Below are positions 1-11,868 of a stretch of DNA of 64,000 bases, one piece after another (the stretch's first letter is position 1; every line of letters begins with the position of its first letter). The translations under genes were made by a program, and so were the position numbers. The DNA is taken from assembly GCF_963662255.1 (NCBI RefSeq), contig NW_026912192.1:992001-1056000 (forward strand), given 5' to 3'. The notes below the pieces were generated by a model, which saw only the letters and a program-made list of their open reading frames with translations, searched no databases and had not been told where the DNA came from. The stretch comes from Cinclus cinclus. Lineage: Eukaryota > Chordata > Aves > Passeriformes > Cinclidae.

Positions 1-3000
1 CTGCCCCGCGAATGTGGTGCCAGAAGGCAAGTTTCAGCAGGGCGTTCCGGGCGAGCTTAATGTGTAGCCGCAGTTGTTCTAGGCGAGATTGTAGCCGAGA
101 AGCTTTCCGTCTCCATTCACGAGACAAGAAAAGCAGAACGCAATGGTCTAGAGGGTTGAGAAGAAAAGTGCTCGTAGCGAGCTCGTTGCGGCAGAAGCGA
201 AAGCCAGGAGCAGCGTGCTCGCTGCGAGAAGTAGACGGCGCTTCGCCTCCTTGGGAAGGAAATCGCGTCTGGGCACGAACGGCAGCCAGCGAAGCTTCAG
301 AACAGCAGGCTGTTCTGCTCAGCGTACGAGCCTGAAGTGAGTGGCAAGGGCTAAGGGGACAGTTCCAAGGCATCTAGCTTTCCTGCTAGCAATGCCATTT
401 CTACCCTGCTGTGGAAAACATTGTCCTTTGCCCTTCTGCTCCGAGAGGCAGAGAGCACCTCGGCAGACGCAGTGCAGAGGGAAAGGACACAGTATCCGAG
501 GGAGCGTGGCGCTGCTTAGGCGGGCAAAGCAGAAAGGTGCCGCCCGGCACTGGCTTTGACTCCCTGAGCTTCCTTGCTAGGACAGCAGCTGCCGAAAGCT
601 GGCAACTAGGCTGCCAGAGTGCAGAATGTCGGCGGTCTGGCACGCCTGCTTGCCGAAAGCCAGTTTCAGCGAGACAGCGTGCTAGGCTCTGTTTCACAGC
701 ACCCTGGAGAACACGCACTTGAAGAATGCCCTCTCTGCTCCGCAAAAGCTCTGCCACAGTGAAGGTGGAAGAAGCAGCCTGTGGCCACGGGCAGAGCTGG
801 TCAACAGCTGCGCCTAACTTTGCCAAGCTGCGAGAGCATTCTCAGCCGAGTTCTGCTTTGACAGAGCTATTGCTGAACTTTTGCAGTCCCGGAGGCTGCT
901 GAAACCAAGGCTGTGTTCTGCCTCTTCATTCTTGCCTTCCTGTGCTCCAGCGAGAAGTGAAGCTCTGGCACGACATTCAGCTTTGCCGCCTCTCTGCACG
1001 GAAAGCACTAGACAGAACTAGTGTGCTTCCTGCATGCTCTCTCCTCGCTTTTATGGTCACTGCTCTGCTTTTTGCTTGGCAGCGTTCAAAGGGTCCACGG
1101 CATACCTCTTGCACAGCGAGAGGTGGCCGGCGAGGAATACTTGCTGGCTTAAGTCGTTCCATGCTCAAGGCATTCATCAGAGCAGCACAATGCGGGAAAA
1201 GAGGGGGGAACATTGCAGGACAAATTTCTATGCTGGAACATGATTGTCTGCGAGACAGCTCTCCGCAGCGCTAGTATTTGGCCAGGCTGAAATCAGCGCC
1301 ACGGGAAGCCAATCTGACAAGCGGAGTGCAACGAGCGCGGCGATACGGGGCCACTTGGCAGGTGGCCGAAGAAAGACGGCTGCCCCGCGAATGTGGTGCC
1401 AGAAGGCAAGTTTCAGCAGGGCGTTCCGGGCGAGCTTAATGTGTAGCCGCAGTTGTTCTAGGCGAGATTGTAGCCGAGAAGCTTTCCGTCTCCATTCACG
1501 AGACAAGAAAAGCAGAACGCAATGGTCTAGAGGGTTGAGAAGAAAAGTGCTCGTAGCGAGCTCGTTGCGGCAGAAGCGAAAGCCAGGAGCAGCGTGCTCG
1601 CTGCGAGAAGTAGACGGCGCTTCGCCTCCTTGGGAAGGAAATCGCGTCTGGGCACGAACGGCAGCCAGCGAAGCTTCAGAACAGCAGGCTGTTCTGCTCA
1701 GCGTACGAGCCTGAAGTGAGTGGCAAGGGCTAAGGGGACAGTTCCAAGGCATCTAGCTTTCCTGCTAGCAATGCCATTTCTACCCTGCTGTGGAAAACAT
1801 TGTCCTTTGCCCTTCTGCTCCGAGAGGCAGAGAGCACCTCGGCAGACGCAGTGCAGAGGGAAAGGACACAGTATCCGAGGGAGCGTGGCGCTGCTTAGGC
1901 GGGCAAAGCAGAAAGGTGCCGCCCGGCACTGGCTTTGACTCCCTGAGCTTCCTTGCTAGGACAGCAGCTGCCGAAAGCTGGCAACTAGGCTGCCAGAGTG
2001 CAGAATGTCGGCGGTCTGGCACGCCTGCTTGCCGAAAGCCAGTTTCAGCGAGACAGCGTGCTAGGCTCTGTTTCACAGCACCCTGGAGAACACGCACTTG
2101 AAGAATGCCCTCTCTGCTCCGCAAAAGCTCTGCCACAGTGAAGGTGGAAGAAGCAGCCTGTGGCCACGGGCAGAGCTGGTCAACAGCTGCGCCTAACTTT
2201 GCCAAGCTGCGAGAGCATTCTCAGCCGAGTTCTGCTTTGACAGAGCTATTGCTGAACTTTTGCAGTCCCGGAGGCTGCTGAAACCAAGGCTGTGTTCTGC
2301 CTCTTCATTCTTGCCTTCCTGTGCTCCAGCGAGAAGTGAAGCTCTGGCACGACATTCAGCTTTGCCGCCTCTCTGCACGGAAAGCACTAGACAGAACTAG
2401 TGTGCTTCCTGCATGCTCTCTCCTCGCTTTTATGGTCACTGCTCTGCTTTTTGCTTGGCAGCGTTCAAAGGGTCCACGGCATACCTCTTGCACAGCGAGA
2501 GGTGGCCGGCGAGGAATACTTGCTGGCTTAAGTCGTTCCATGCTCAAGGCATTCATCAGAGCAGCACAATGCGGGAAAAGAGGGGGGAACATTGCAGGAC
2601 AAATTTCTATGCTGGAACATGATTGTCTGCGAGACAGCTCTCCGCAGCGCTAGTATTTGGCCAGGCTGAAATCAGCGCCACGGGAAGCCAATCTGACAAG
2701 CGGAGTGCAACGAGCGCGGCGATACGGGGCCACTTGGCAGGTGGCCGAAGAAAGACGGCTGCCCCGCGAATGTGGTGCCAGAAGGCAAGTTTCAGCAGGG
2801 CGTTCCGGGCGAGCTTAATGTGTAGCCGCAGTTGTTCTAGGCGAGATTGTAGCCGAGAAGCTTTCCGTCTCCATTCACGAGACAAGAAAAGCAGAACGCA
2901 ATGGTCTAGAGGGTTGAGAAGAAAAGTGCTCGTAGCGAGCTCGTTGCGGCAGAAGCGAAAGCCAGGAGCAGCGTGCTCGCTGCGAGAAGTAGACGGCGCT

Positions 3001-6000
3001 TCGCCTCCTTGGGAAGGAAATGGCGTCTGGGCACGAACGGCAGCCAGCGAAGCTTCAGAACAGCAGGCTGTTCTGCTCAGCGTACGAGCCTGAAGTGAGT
3101 GGCAAGGGCTAAGGGGACAGTTCCAAGGCATCTAGCTTTCCTGCTAGCAATGCCATTTCTACCCTGCTGTGGAAAACATTGTCCTTTGCCCTTCTGCTCC
3201 GAGAGGCAGAGAGCACCTCGGCAGACGCAGTGCAGAGGGAAAGGACACAGTATCCGAGGGAGCGTGGCGCTGCTTAGGCGGGCAAAGCAGAAAGGTGCCG
3301 CCCGGCACTGGCTTTGACTCCCTGAGCTTCCTTGCTAGGACAGCAGCTGCCGAAAGCTGGCAACTAGGCTGCCAGAGTGCAGAATGTCGGCGGTCTGGCA
3401 CGCCTGCTTGCCGAAAGCCAGGATCAGCGAGACAGCGTGCTAGGCTCTGTTTCACAGCACCCTGGAGAACACGCACTTGAAGAATGCCCTCTCTGCTCCG
3501 CAAAAGCTCTGCCACAGTGAAGGTGGAAGAAGCAGCCTGTGGCCACGGGCAGAGCTGGTCAACAGCTGCGCCTAACTTTGCCAAGCTGCGAGAGCATTCT
3601 CAGCCGAGTTCTGCTTTGACAGAGCTATTGCTGAACTTTTGCAGTCCCGGAGGCTGCTGAAACCAAGGCTGTGTTCTGCCTCTTCATTCTTGCCTTCCTG
3701 TGCTCCAGCGAGAAGTGAAGCTCTGGCACGACATTCAGCTTTGCCGCCTCTCTGCACGGAAAGCACTAGACAGAACTAGTGTGCTTCCTGCATGCTCTCT
3801 CCTCGCTTTTATGGTCACTGCTCTGCTTTTTGCTTGGCAGCGTTCAAAGGGTCCACGGCATACCTCTTGCACAGCGAGAGGTGGCCGGCGAGGAATACTT
3901 GCTGGCTTAAGTCGTTCCATGCTCAAGGCATTCATCAGAGCAGCACAATGCGGGAAAAGAGGGGGGAACATTGCAGGACAAATTTCTATGCTGGAACATG
4001 ATTGTCTGCGAGACAGCTCTCCGCAGCGCTAGTATTTGGCCAGGCTGAAATCAGCGCCACGGGAAGCCAATCTGACAAGCGGAGTGCAACGAGCGCGGCG
4101 ATACGGGGCCACTTGGCAGGTGGCCGAAGAAAGACGGCTGCCCCGCGAATGTGGTGCCAGAAGGCAAGTTTCAGCAGGGCGTTCCGGGCGAGCTTAATGT
4201 GTAGCCGCAGTTGTTCTAGGCGAGATTGTAGCCGAGAAGCTTTCCGTCTCCATTCACGAGACAAGAAAAGCAGAACGCAATGGTCTAGAGGGTTGAGAAG
4301 AAAAGTGCTCGTAGCGAGCTCGTTGCGGCAGAAGCGAAAGCCAGGAGCAGCGTGCTCGCTGCGAGAAGTAGACGGCGCTTCGCCTCCTTGGGAAGGAAAT
4401 CGCGTCTGGGCACGAACGGCAGCCAGCGAAGCTTCAGAACAGCAGGCTGTTCTGCTCAGCGTACGAGCCTGAAGTGAGTGGCAAGGGCTAAGGGGACAGT
4501 TCCAAGGCATCTAGCTTTCCTGCTAGCAATGCCATTTCTACCCTGCTGTGGAAAACATTGTCCTTTGCCCTTCTGCTCCGAGAGGCAGAGAGCACCTCGG
4601 CAGACGCAGTGCAGAGGGAAAGGACACAGTATCCGAGGGAGCGTGGCGCTGCTTAGGCGGGCAAAGCAGAAAGGTGCCGCCCGGCACTGGCTTTGACTCC
4701 CTGAGCTTCCTTGCTAGGACAGCAGCTGCCGAAAGCTGGCAACTAGGCTGCCAGAGTGCAGAATGTCGGCGGTCTGGCACGCCTGCTTGCCGAAAGCCAG
4801 TTTCAGCGAGACAGCGTGCTAGGCTCTGTTTCACAGCACCCTGGAGAACACGCACTTGAAGAATGCCCTCTCTGCTCCGCAAAAGCTCTGCCACAGTGAA
4901 GGTGGAAGAAGCAGCCTGTGGCCACGGGCAGAGCTGGTCAACAGCTGCGCCTAACTTTGCCAAGCTGCGAGAGCATTCTCAGCCGAGTTCTGCTTTGACA
5001 GAGCTATTGCTGAACTTTTGCAGTCCCGGAGGCTGCTGAAACCAAGGCTGTGTTCTGCCTCTTCATTCTTGCCTTCCTGTGCTCCAGCGAGAAGTGAAGC
5101 TCTGGCACGACATTCAGCTTTGCCGCCTCTCTGCACGGAAAGCACTAGACAGAACTAGTGTGCTTCGTGCATGCTCTCTCCTCGCTTTTATGGTCACTGC
5201 TCTGCTTTTTGCTTGGCAGCGTTCAAAGGGTCCACGGCATACCTCTTGCACAGCGAGAGGTGGCCGGCGAGGAATACTTGCTGGCTTAAGTCGTTCCATG
5301 CTCAAGGCATTCATCAGAGCAGCACAATGCGGGAAAAGAGGGGGGAACATTGCAGGACAAATTTCTATGCTGGAACATGATTGTCTGCGAGACAGCTCTC
5401 CGCAGCGCTAGTATTTGGCCAGGCTGAAATCAGCGCCACGGGAAGCCAATCTGACAAGCGGAGTGCAACGAGCGCGGCGATACGGGGCCACTTGGCAGGT
5501 GGCCGAAGAAAGACGGCTGCCCCGCGAATGTGGTGCCAGAAGGCAAGTTTCAGCAGGGCGTTCCGGGCGAGCTTAATGTGTAGCCGCAGTTGTTCTAGGC
5601 GAGATTGTAGCCGAGAAGCTTTCCGTCTCCATTCACGAGACAAGAAAAGCAGAACGCAATGGTCTAGAGGGTTGAGAAGAAAAGTGCTCGTAGCGAGCTC
5701 GTTGCGGCAGAAGCGAAAGCCAGGAGCAGCGTGCTCGCTGCGAGAAGTAGACGGCGCTTCGCCTCCTTGGGAAGGAAATCGCGTCTGGGCACGAACGGCA
5801 GCCAGCGAAGCTTCAGAACAGCAGGCTGTTCTGCTCAGCGTACGAGCCTGAAGTGAGTGGCAAGGGCTAAGGGGACAGTTCCAAGGCATCTAGCTTTCCT
5901 GCTAGCAATGCCATTTCTACCCTGCTGTGGAAAACATTGTCCTTTGCCCTTCTGCTCCGAGAGGCAGAGAGCACCTCGGCAGACGCAGTGCAGAGGGAAA

Positions 6001-9000
6001 GGACACAGTATCCGAGGGAGCGTGGCGCTGCTTAGGCGGGCAAAGCAGAAAGGTGCCGCCCGGCACTGGCTTTGACTCCCTGAGCTTCCTTGCTAGGACA
6101 GCAGCTGCCGAAAGCTGGCAACTAGGCTGCCAGAGTGCAGAATGTCGGCGGTCTGGCACGCCTGCTTGCCGAAAGCCAGTTTCAGCGAGACAGCGTGCTA
6201 GGCTCTGTTTCACAGCACCCTGGAGAACACGCACTTGAAGAATGCCCTCTCTGCTCCGCAAAAGCTCTGCCACAGTGAAGGTGGAAGAAGCAGCCTGTGG
6301 CCACGGGCAGAGCTGGTCAACAGCTGCGCCTAACTTTGCCAAGCTGCGAGAGCATTCTCAGCCGAGTTCTGCTTTGACAGAGCTATTGCTGAACTTTTGC
6401 AGTCCCGGAGGCTGCTGAAACCAAGGCTGTGTCCTGCCTCTTCATTCTTGCCTTCCTGTGCTCCAGCGAGAAGTGAAGCTCTGGCACGACATTCAGCTTT
6501 GCCGCCTCTCTGCACGGAAAGCACTAGACAGAACTAGTGTGCTTCGTGCATGCTCTCTCCTCGCTTTTATGGTCACTGCTCTGCTTTTTGCTTGGCAGCG
6601 TTCAAAGGGTCCACGGCATACCTCTTGCACAGCGAGAGGTGGCCGGCGTGGAATACTTGCTGGCTTAAGTCGTTCCATGCTCAAGGCATTCATCAGAGCA
6701 GCACAATGCGGGAAAAGAGGGGGGAACATTGCAGGACAAATTTCTATGCTGGAACATGATTGTCTGCGAGACAGCTCTCCGCAGCGCTAGTATTTGGCCA
6801 GGCTGAAATCAGCGCCACGGGAAGCCAATCTGACAAGCGGAGTGCAACGAGCGCGGCGATACGGGGCCACTTGGCAGGTGGCCGAAGAAAGACGGCTGCC
6901 CCGCGAATGTGGTGCCAGAAGGCAAGTTTCAGCAGGGCGTTCCGGGCGAGCTTAATGTGTAGCCGCAGTTGTTCTAGGCGAGATTGTAGCCGAGAAGCTT
7001 TCCGTCTCCATTCACGAGACAAGAAAAGCAGAACGCAATGGTCTAGAGGGTTGAGAAGAAAAGTGCTCGTAGCGAGCTCGTTGCGGCAGAAGCGAAAGCC
7101 AGGAGCAGCGTGCTCGCTGCGAGAAGTAGACGGCGCTTCGCCTCCTTGGGAAGGAAATCGCGTCTGGGCACGAACGGCAGCCAGCGAAGCTTCAGAACAG
7201 CAGGCTGTTCTGCTCAGCGTACGAGCCTGAAGTGAGTGGCAAGGGCTAAGGGGACAGTTCCAAGGCATCTAGCTTTCCTGCTAGCAATGCCATTTCTACC
7301 CTGCTGTGGAAAACATTGTCCTTTGCCCTTCTGCTCCGAGAGGCAGAGAGCACCTCGGCAGACGCAGTGCAGAGGGAAAGGACACAGTATCCGAGGGAGC
7401 GTGGCGCTGCTTAGGCGGGCAAAGCAGAAAGGTGCCGCCCGGCACTGGCTTTGACTCCCTGAGCTTCCTTGCTAGGACAGCAGCTGCCGAAAGCTGGCAA
7501 CTAGGCTGCCAGAGTGCAGAATGTCGGCGGTCTGGCACGCCTGCTTGCCGAAAGCCAGTTTCAGCGAGACAGCGTGCTAGGCTCTGTTTCACAGCACCCT
7601 GGAGAACACGCACTTGAAGAATGCCCTCTCTGCTCCGCAAAAGCTCTGCCACAGTGAAGGTGGAAGAAGCAGCCTGTGGCCACGGGCAGAGCTGGTCAAC
7701 AGCTGCGCCTAACTTTGCCAAGCTGCGAGAGCATTCTCAGCCGAGTTCTGCTTTGACAGAGCTATTGCTGAACTTTTGCAGTCCCGGAGGCTGCTGAAAC
7801 CAAGGCTGTGTTCTGCCTCTTCATTCTTGCCTTCCTGTGCTCCAGCGAGAAGTGAAGCTCTGGCACGACATTCAGCTTTGCCGCCTCTCTGCACGGAAAG
7901 CACTAGACAGAACTAGTGTGCTTCCTGCATGCTCTCTCCTCGCTTTTATGGTCACTGCTCTGCTTTTTGCTTGGCAGCGTTCAAAGGGTCCACGGCATAC
8001 CTCTTGCACAGCGAGAGGTGGCCGGCGTGGAATACTTGCTGGCTTAAGTCGTTCCATGCTCAAGGCATTCATCAGAGCAGCACAATGCGGGAAAAGAGGG
8101 GGGAACATTGCAGGACAAATTTCTATGCTGGAACATGATTGTCTGCGAGACAGCTCTCCGCAGCGCTAGTATTTGGCCAGGCTGAAATCAGCGCCACGGG
8201 AAGCCAATCTGACAAGCGGAGTGCAACGAGCGCGGCGATATGGGGCCACTTGGCAGGTGGCCGAAGAAAGACGGCTGCCCCGCGAATGTGGTGCCAGAAG
8301 GCAAGTTTCAGCAGGGCGTTCCGGGCGAGCTTAATGTGTAGCCGCAGTTGTTCTAGGCGAGATTGTAGCCGAGAAGCTTTCCGTCTCCATTCACGAGACA
8401 AGAAAAGCAGAACGCAATGGTCTAGAGGGTTGAGAAGAAAAGTGCTCGTAGCGAGCTCGTTGCGGCAGAAGCGAAAGCCAGGAGCAGCGTGCTCGCTGCG
8501 AGAAGTAGACGGCGCTTCGCCTCCTTGGGAAGGAAATGGCGTCTGGGCACGAACGGCAGCCAGCGAAGCTTCAGAACAGCAGGCTGTTCTGCTCAGCGTA
8601 CGAGCCTGAAGTGAGTGGCAAGGGCTAAGGGGACAGTTCCAAGGCATCTAGCTTTCCTGCTAGCAATGCCATTTCTACCCTGCTGTGGAAAACATTGTCC
8701 TTTGCCCTTCTGCTCCGAGAGGCAGAGAGCACCTCGGCAGACGCAGTGCAGAGGGAAAGGACACAGTATCCGAGGGAGCGTGGCGCCGCTTAGGCGGGCA
8801 AAGCAGAAAGGTGCCGCCCGGCACTGGCTTTGACTCCCTGAGCTTCCTTGCTAGGACAGCAGCTGCCGAAAGCTGGCAACTAGGCTGCCAGAGTGCAGAA
8901 TGTCGGCGGTCTGGCACGCCTGCTTGCCGAAAGCCAGTTTCAGCGAGACAGCGTGCTAGGCTCTGTTTCACAGCACCTTGGAGAACACGCCCTTGAAGAA

Positions 9001-11670
9001 TGCCGTCTCTGTTCCGCAAAAGCTCTGCCACAGTGAAGGTGGAAGAAGCAGCCTGTGGCCACGGGCAGAGCTGGTCAACAGCTGCGCCTAACTTTCCCAA
9101 GCTGCGAGAGCATTCTCAGCCGAGTTCTGCTTTGACAGAGCTATTGCTGAACTTTTGCAGCCCCGGAGGCTGCTGAAACCAAGGCTGTGTTCTGCCTCTT
9201 CATTCTTGCCTTCCTGTTCTCCAGCGAGAAGTGAAGCTCTGGCACGTCATTCAGCTTTGCCGCCTCTCTGCACGGAAAGCACTAGACAGAACTAGTGTGC
9301 TTCGTGCATGCTCTCTCCTCGCTTTTATGGTCACTGCTCTGCTTTTTGCTTGGCAGCGTTCAAAGGGTCCACGGCATACCTCTTGCACAGCGAGAGGTGG
9401 CCGGCGAGGAATACTTGCTGGCTTAAGTCGTTCCATGCTCAAGGCATTCATCAGAGCAACACAATGGGGGAAAAGAGGGGGGAACATTGCAGGACAAATT
9501 TCTATGCTGGAACATGATTGTCTGCGAGACAGCTCTCCGCAGCGCTAGTATTTGGCCAGGCTGAAATCAGCGCCACGGGAAGCCAATCTGACAAGCGGAG
9601 TGCAACGAGCGCGGCGATATGGGGCCACTTGGCAGGTGGCCGAAGAAAGACGGCTGCCCCGCGAATGTGGTGCCAGAAGGCAAGTTTCAGCAGGGCGTTC
9701 CGGGCGAGCTTAATGTGTAGCCGCAGTTGTTCTAGGCGAGATTGTAGCCGAGAAGCTTTCCGTCTCCATTCACGAGACAAGAAAAGCAGAACGCAATGGT
9801 CTAGAGGGTTGAGAAGAAAAGTGCTCGTAGCGAGCTCGTTGCGGCAGAAGCGAAAGCCAGGAGCAGCGTGCTCGCTGCGAGAAGTAGAAGGCGCTTCGCC
9901 TCCTTGGGAAGGAAATGGCGTCTGGGCACGAACGGCAGCCAGCGAAGCTTCAGAACAGCAGGCTGTTCTGCTCAGCGTACGAGCCTGAAGTGAGTGGCAA
10001 GGGCTAAGGGGACAGTTCCAAGGCATCTAGCTTTCCTGCTAGCAATGCCATTTCTACCCTGCTGTGGAAAACATTGTCCTTTGCCCTTCTGCTCCGAGAG
10101 GCAGAGAGCACCTCGGCAGACGCAGTGCAGAGGGAAAGGACACAGTATCCGAGGGAGCGTGGCGCCGCTTAGGCGGGCAAAGCAGAAAGGTGCCGCCCGG
10201 CACTGGCTTTGACTCCCTGAGCTTCCTTGCTAGGACAGCAGCTGCCGAAAGCTGGCAACTAGGCTGCCAGAGTGCAGAATGTCGGCGGTCTGGCACGCCT
10301 GCTTGCCGAAAGCCAGGATCAGCGAGACAGCTTGCTAGGGTCTGTTTCACAGCACCCTGGAGAACACGCACTTGAAGAATGCCCTCTCTGCTCCGCAAAA
10401 GCTCTGCCACAGTGAAGGTGGAAGAAGCAGCCTGTGGCCACGGGCAGAGCTGGTCAACAGCTGCGCCTAACCTTGCCAAGCTGCGAGAGCATTCTCAGCC
10501 GAGTTCTGCTTTGACAGAGCTATTGCTGAACTTTTGCAGTCCCGGAGGCTGCTGAAACCAAGGCTGTGTTCTGCCTCTTCATTCTTGCCTTCCTGTGCTC
10601 CAGCGAGAAGTGAAGCTCTGGCACGGCATTCAGCTTTGCCGCCTCTCTGCACGGAAAGCACTAGACAGAACTAGTGTGCTTCGTGCATGCTCTCTCCTCG
10701 CTTTTATTGTCACTGCTCTGCTTTTTGCTTGGCAGCGTTCAAAGGGTCCACGGCATACCTCTTGCACAGCGAGAGGTGGCCGGCGTGGAATACTTGCTGG
10801 CTTAAGTCGTTCCATGCTCAAGGCATTCATCAGAGCTACACAATGGGGGAAAAGAGGGGGGAACATTGCAGGACAAATTTCTATGCTGGAACATGATTGT
10901 CTGCGAGACAGCTCTCCGCAGCGCTAGTATTTGGCCAGGCTGAAATCAGCGCCACGGGAAGCCAATCTGACAAGCGGAGTGCAACGAGCGCGGCGATATG
11001 GGGCCACTTGGCAGGTGGCCGAAGAAAGACGGCTGCCCCGCGAATGTGGTGCCAGAAGGCAAGTTTCAGCAGGGCGTTCCGGGCGAGCTTAATGTGTAGC
11101 CGCAGTTGTTCTAGGCGAGATTGTAGCCGAGAAGCTTTCCGTCTCCATTCACGAGACAAGAAAAGCAGAACGCAATGGTCTAGAGGGTTGAGAAGAAAAG
11201 TGCTCGTAGCGAGCTCGTTGCGGCAGAAGCGAAAGCCAGGAGCAGCGTGCTCGCTGCGAGAAGTAGACGGCGCTTCGCCTCCTTGGGAAGGAAATCGCGT
11301 CTGGGCACGAACGGCAGCCAGCGAAGCTTCAGAACAGCAGGCTGTTCTGCTCAGCGTACGAGCCTGAAGTGAGTGGCAAGGGCTAAGGGGACAGTTCCAA
11401 GGCATCTAGCTTTCCTGCTAGCAATGCCATTTCTACCCTGCTGTGGAAAACATTGTCCTTTGCCCTTCTGCTCCGAGAGGCAGAGAGCACCTCGGCAGAC
11501 GCAGTGCAGAGGGAAAGGACACAGTATCCGAGGGAGCGTGGCGCCGCTTAGGCGGGCAAAGCAGAAAGGTGCCGCCCGGCACTGGCTTTGACTCCCTGAG
11601 CTTCCTTGCTAGGACAGCAGCTGCCGAAAGCTGGCAACTAGGCTGCCAGAGTGCAGAATGTAGGCGGTGC
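1..11670. repeat. 1,379-bp tandem satellite array (about 8.46 units)
   Basis: The same sequence returns every 1,379 bases: unit landmarks fall at 2, 1381, 2760, 4139, 5518, 6897, 8276, 9655 and 11034. The array enters from outside the window. Units are almost identical in length and differ by few substitutions. Some variants are shared by particular units: units 3 and 8 share ggatc for tttc near 3,420 and 10,316, and units 7-9 share gcgatatggg and gcgccgctt. Open frames of 60-174 codons occur on both strands in every unit, but they overlap antiparallel, show no codon bias I can see and resemble no protein I know, so I treat them as non-coding. The unit is moderately GC-rich. I do not recognise a named satellite family. 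Confidence 0.97.
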
Positions 11671-11868
11671 TGCACGTCTGCTCGGAGAAAGCCTATAAGG
11701 GAGAGGTAGCGTTCTTGTTTTTGTTTCAGACCTCTTCAACAGTGAATGGGTAAGGAGTCGCTTATCGCTGCGGGCATATCTTGTCAACAGCTGCACCTTA
11801 CTTTGCCAAGCTGCAAAAGCATTCTCGCTTGACTACTGCTTTGATAGAAATATTGCTGCAGTTTTGCA
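11671..11868. repeat. Diverged edge of the satellite array
   Basis: Near-identity to the unit stops abruptly at about 11,667-11,670, but colinear similarity continues to about 11,868. Shared blocks include gtcaacagctgc, actttgccaagctgc and gcattctc, mixed with many substitutions and small indels. This is the pattern of an old edge monomer that has escaped homogenisation. Beyond it the sequence is single-copy. Confidence 0.75.

Noticed and set aside
12..11709. Many 64-174-codon open frames in the 1,379-bp repeat as a tandem gene family
   Set aside because: Frames overlap on both strands, have no recognisable domain, and their repetition merely reflects the satellite period.
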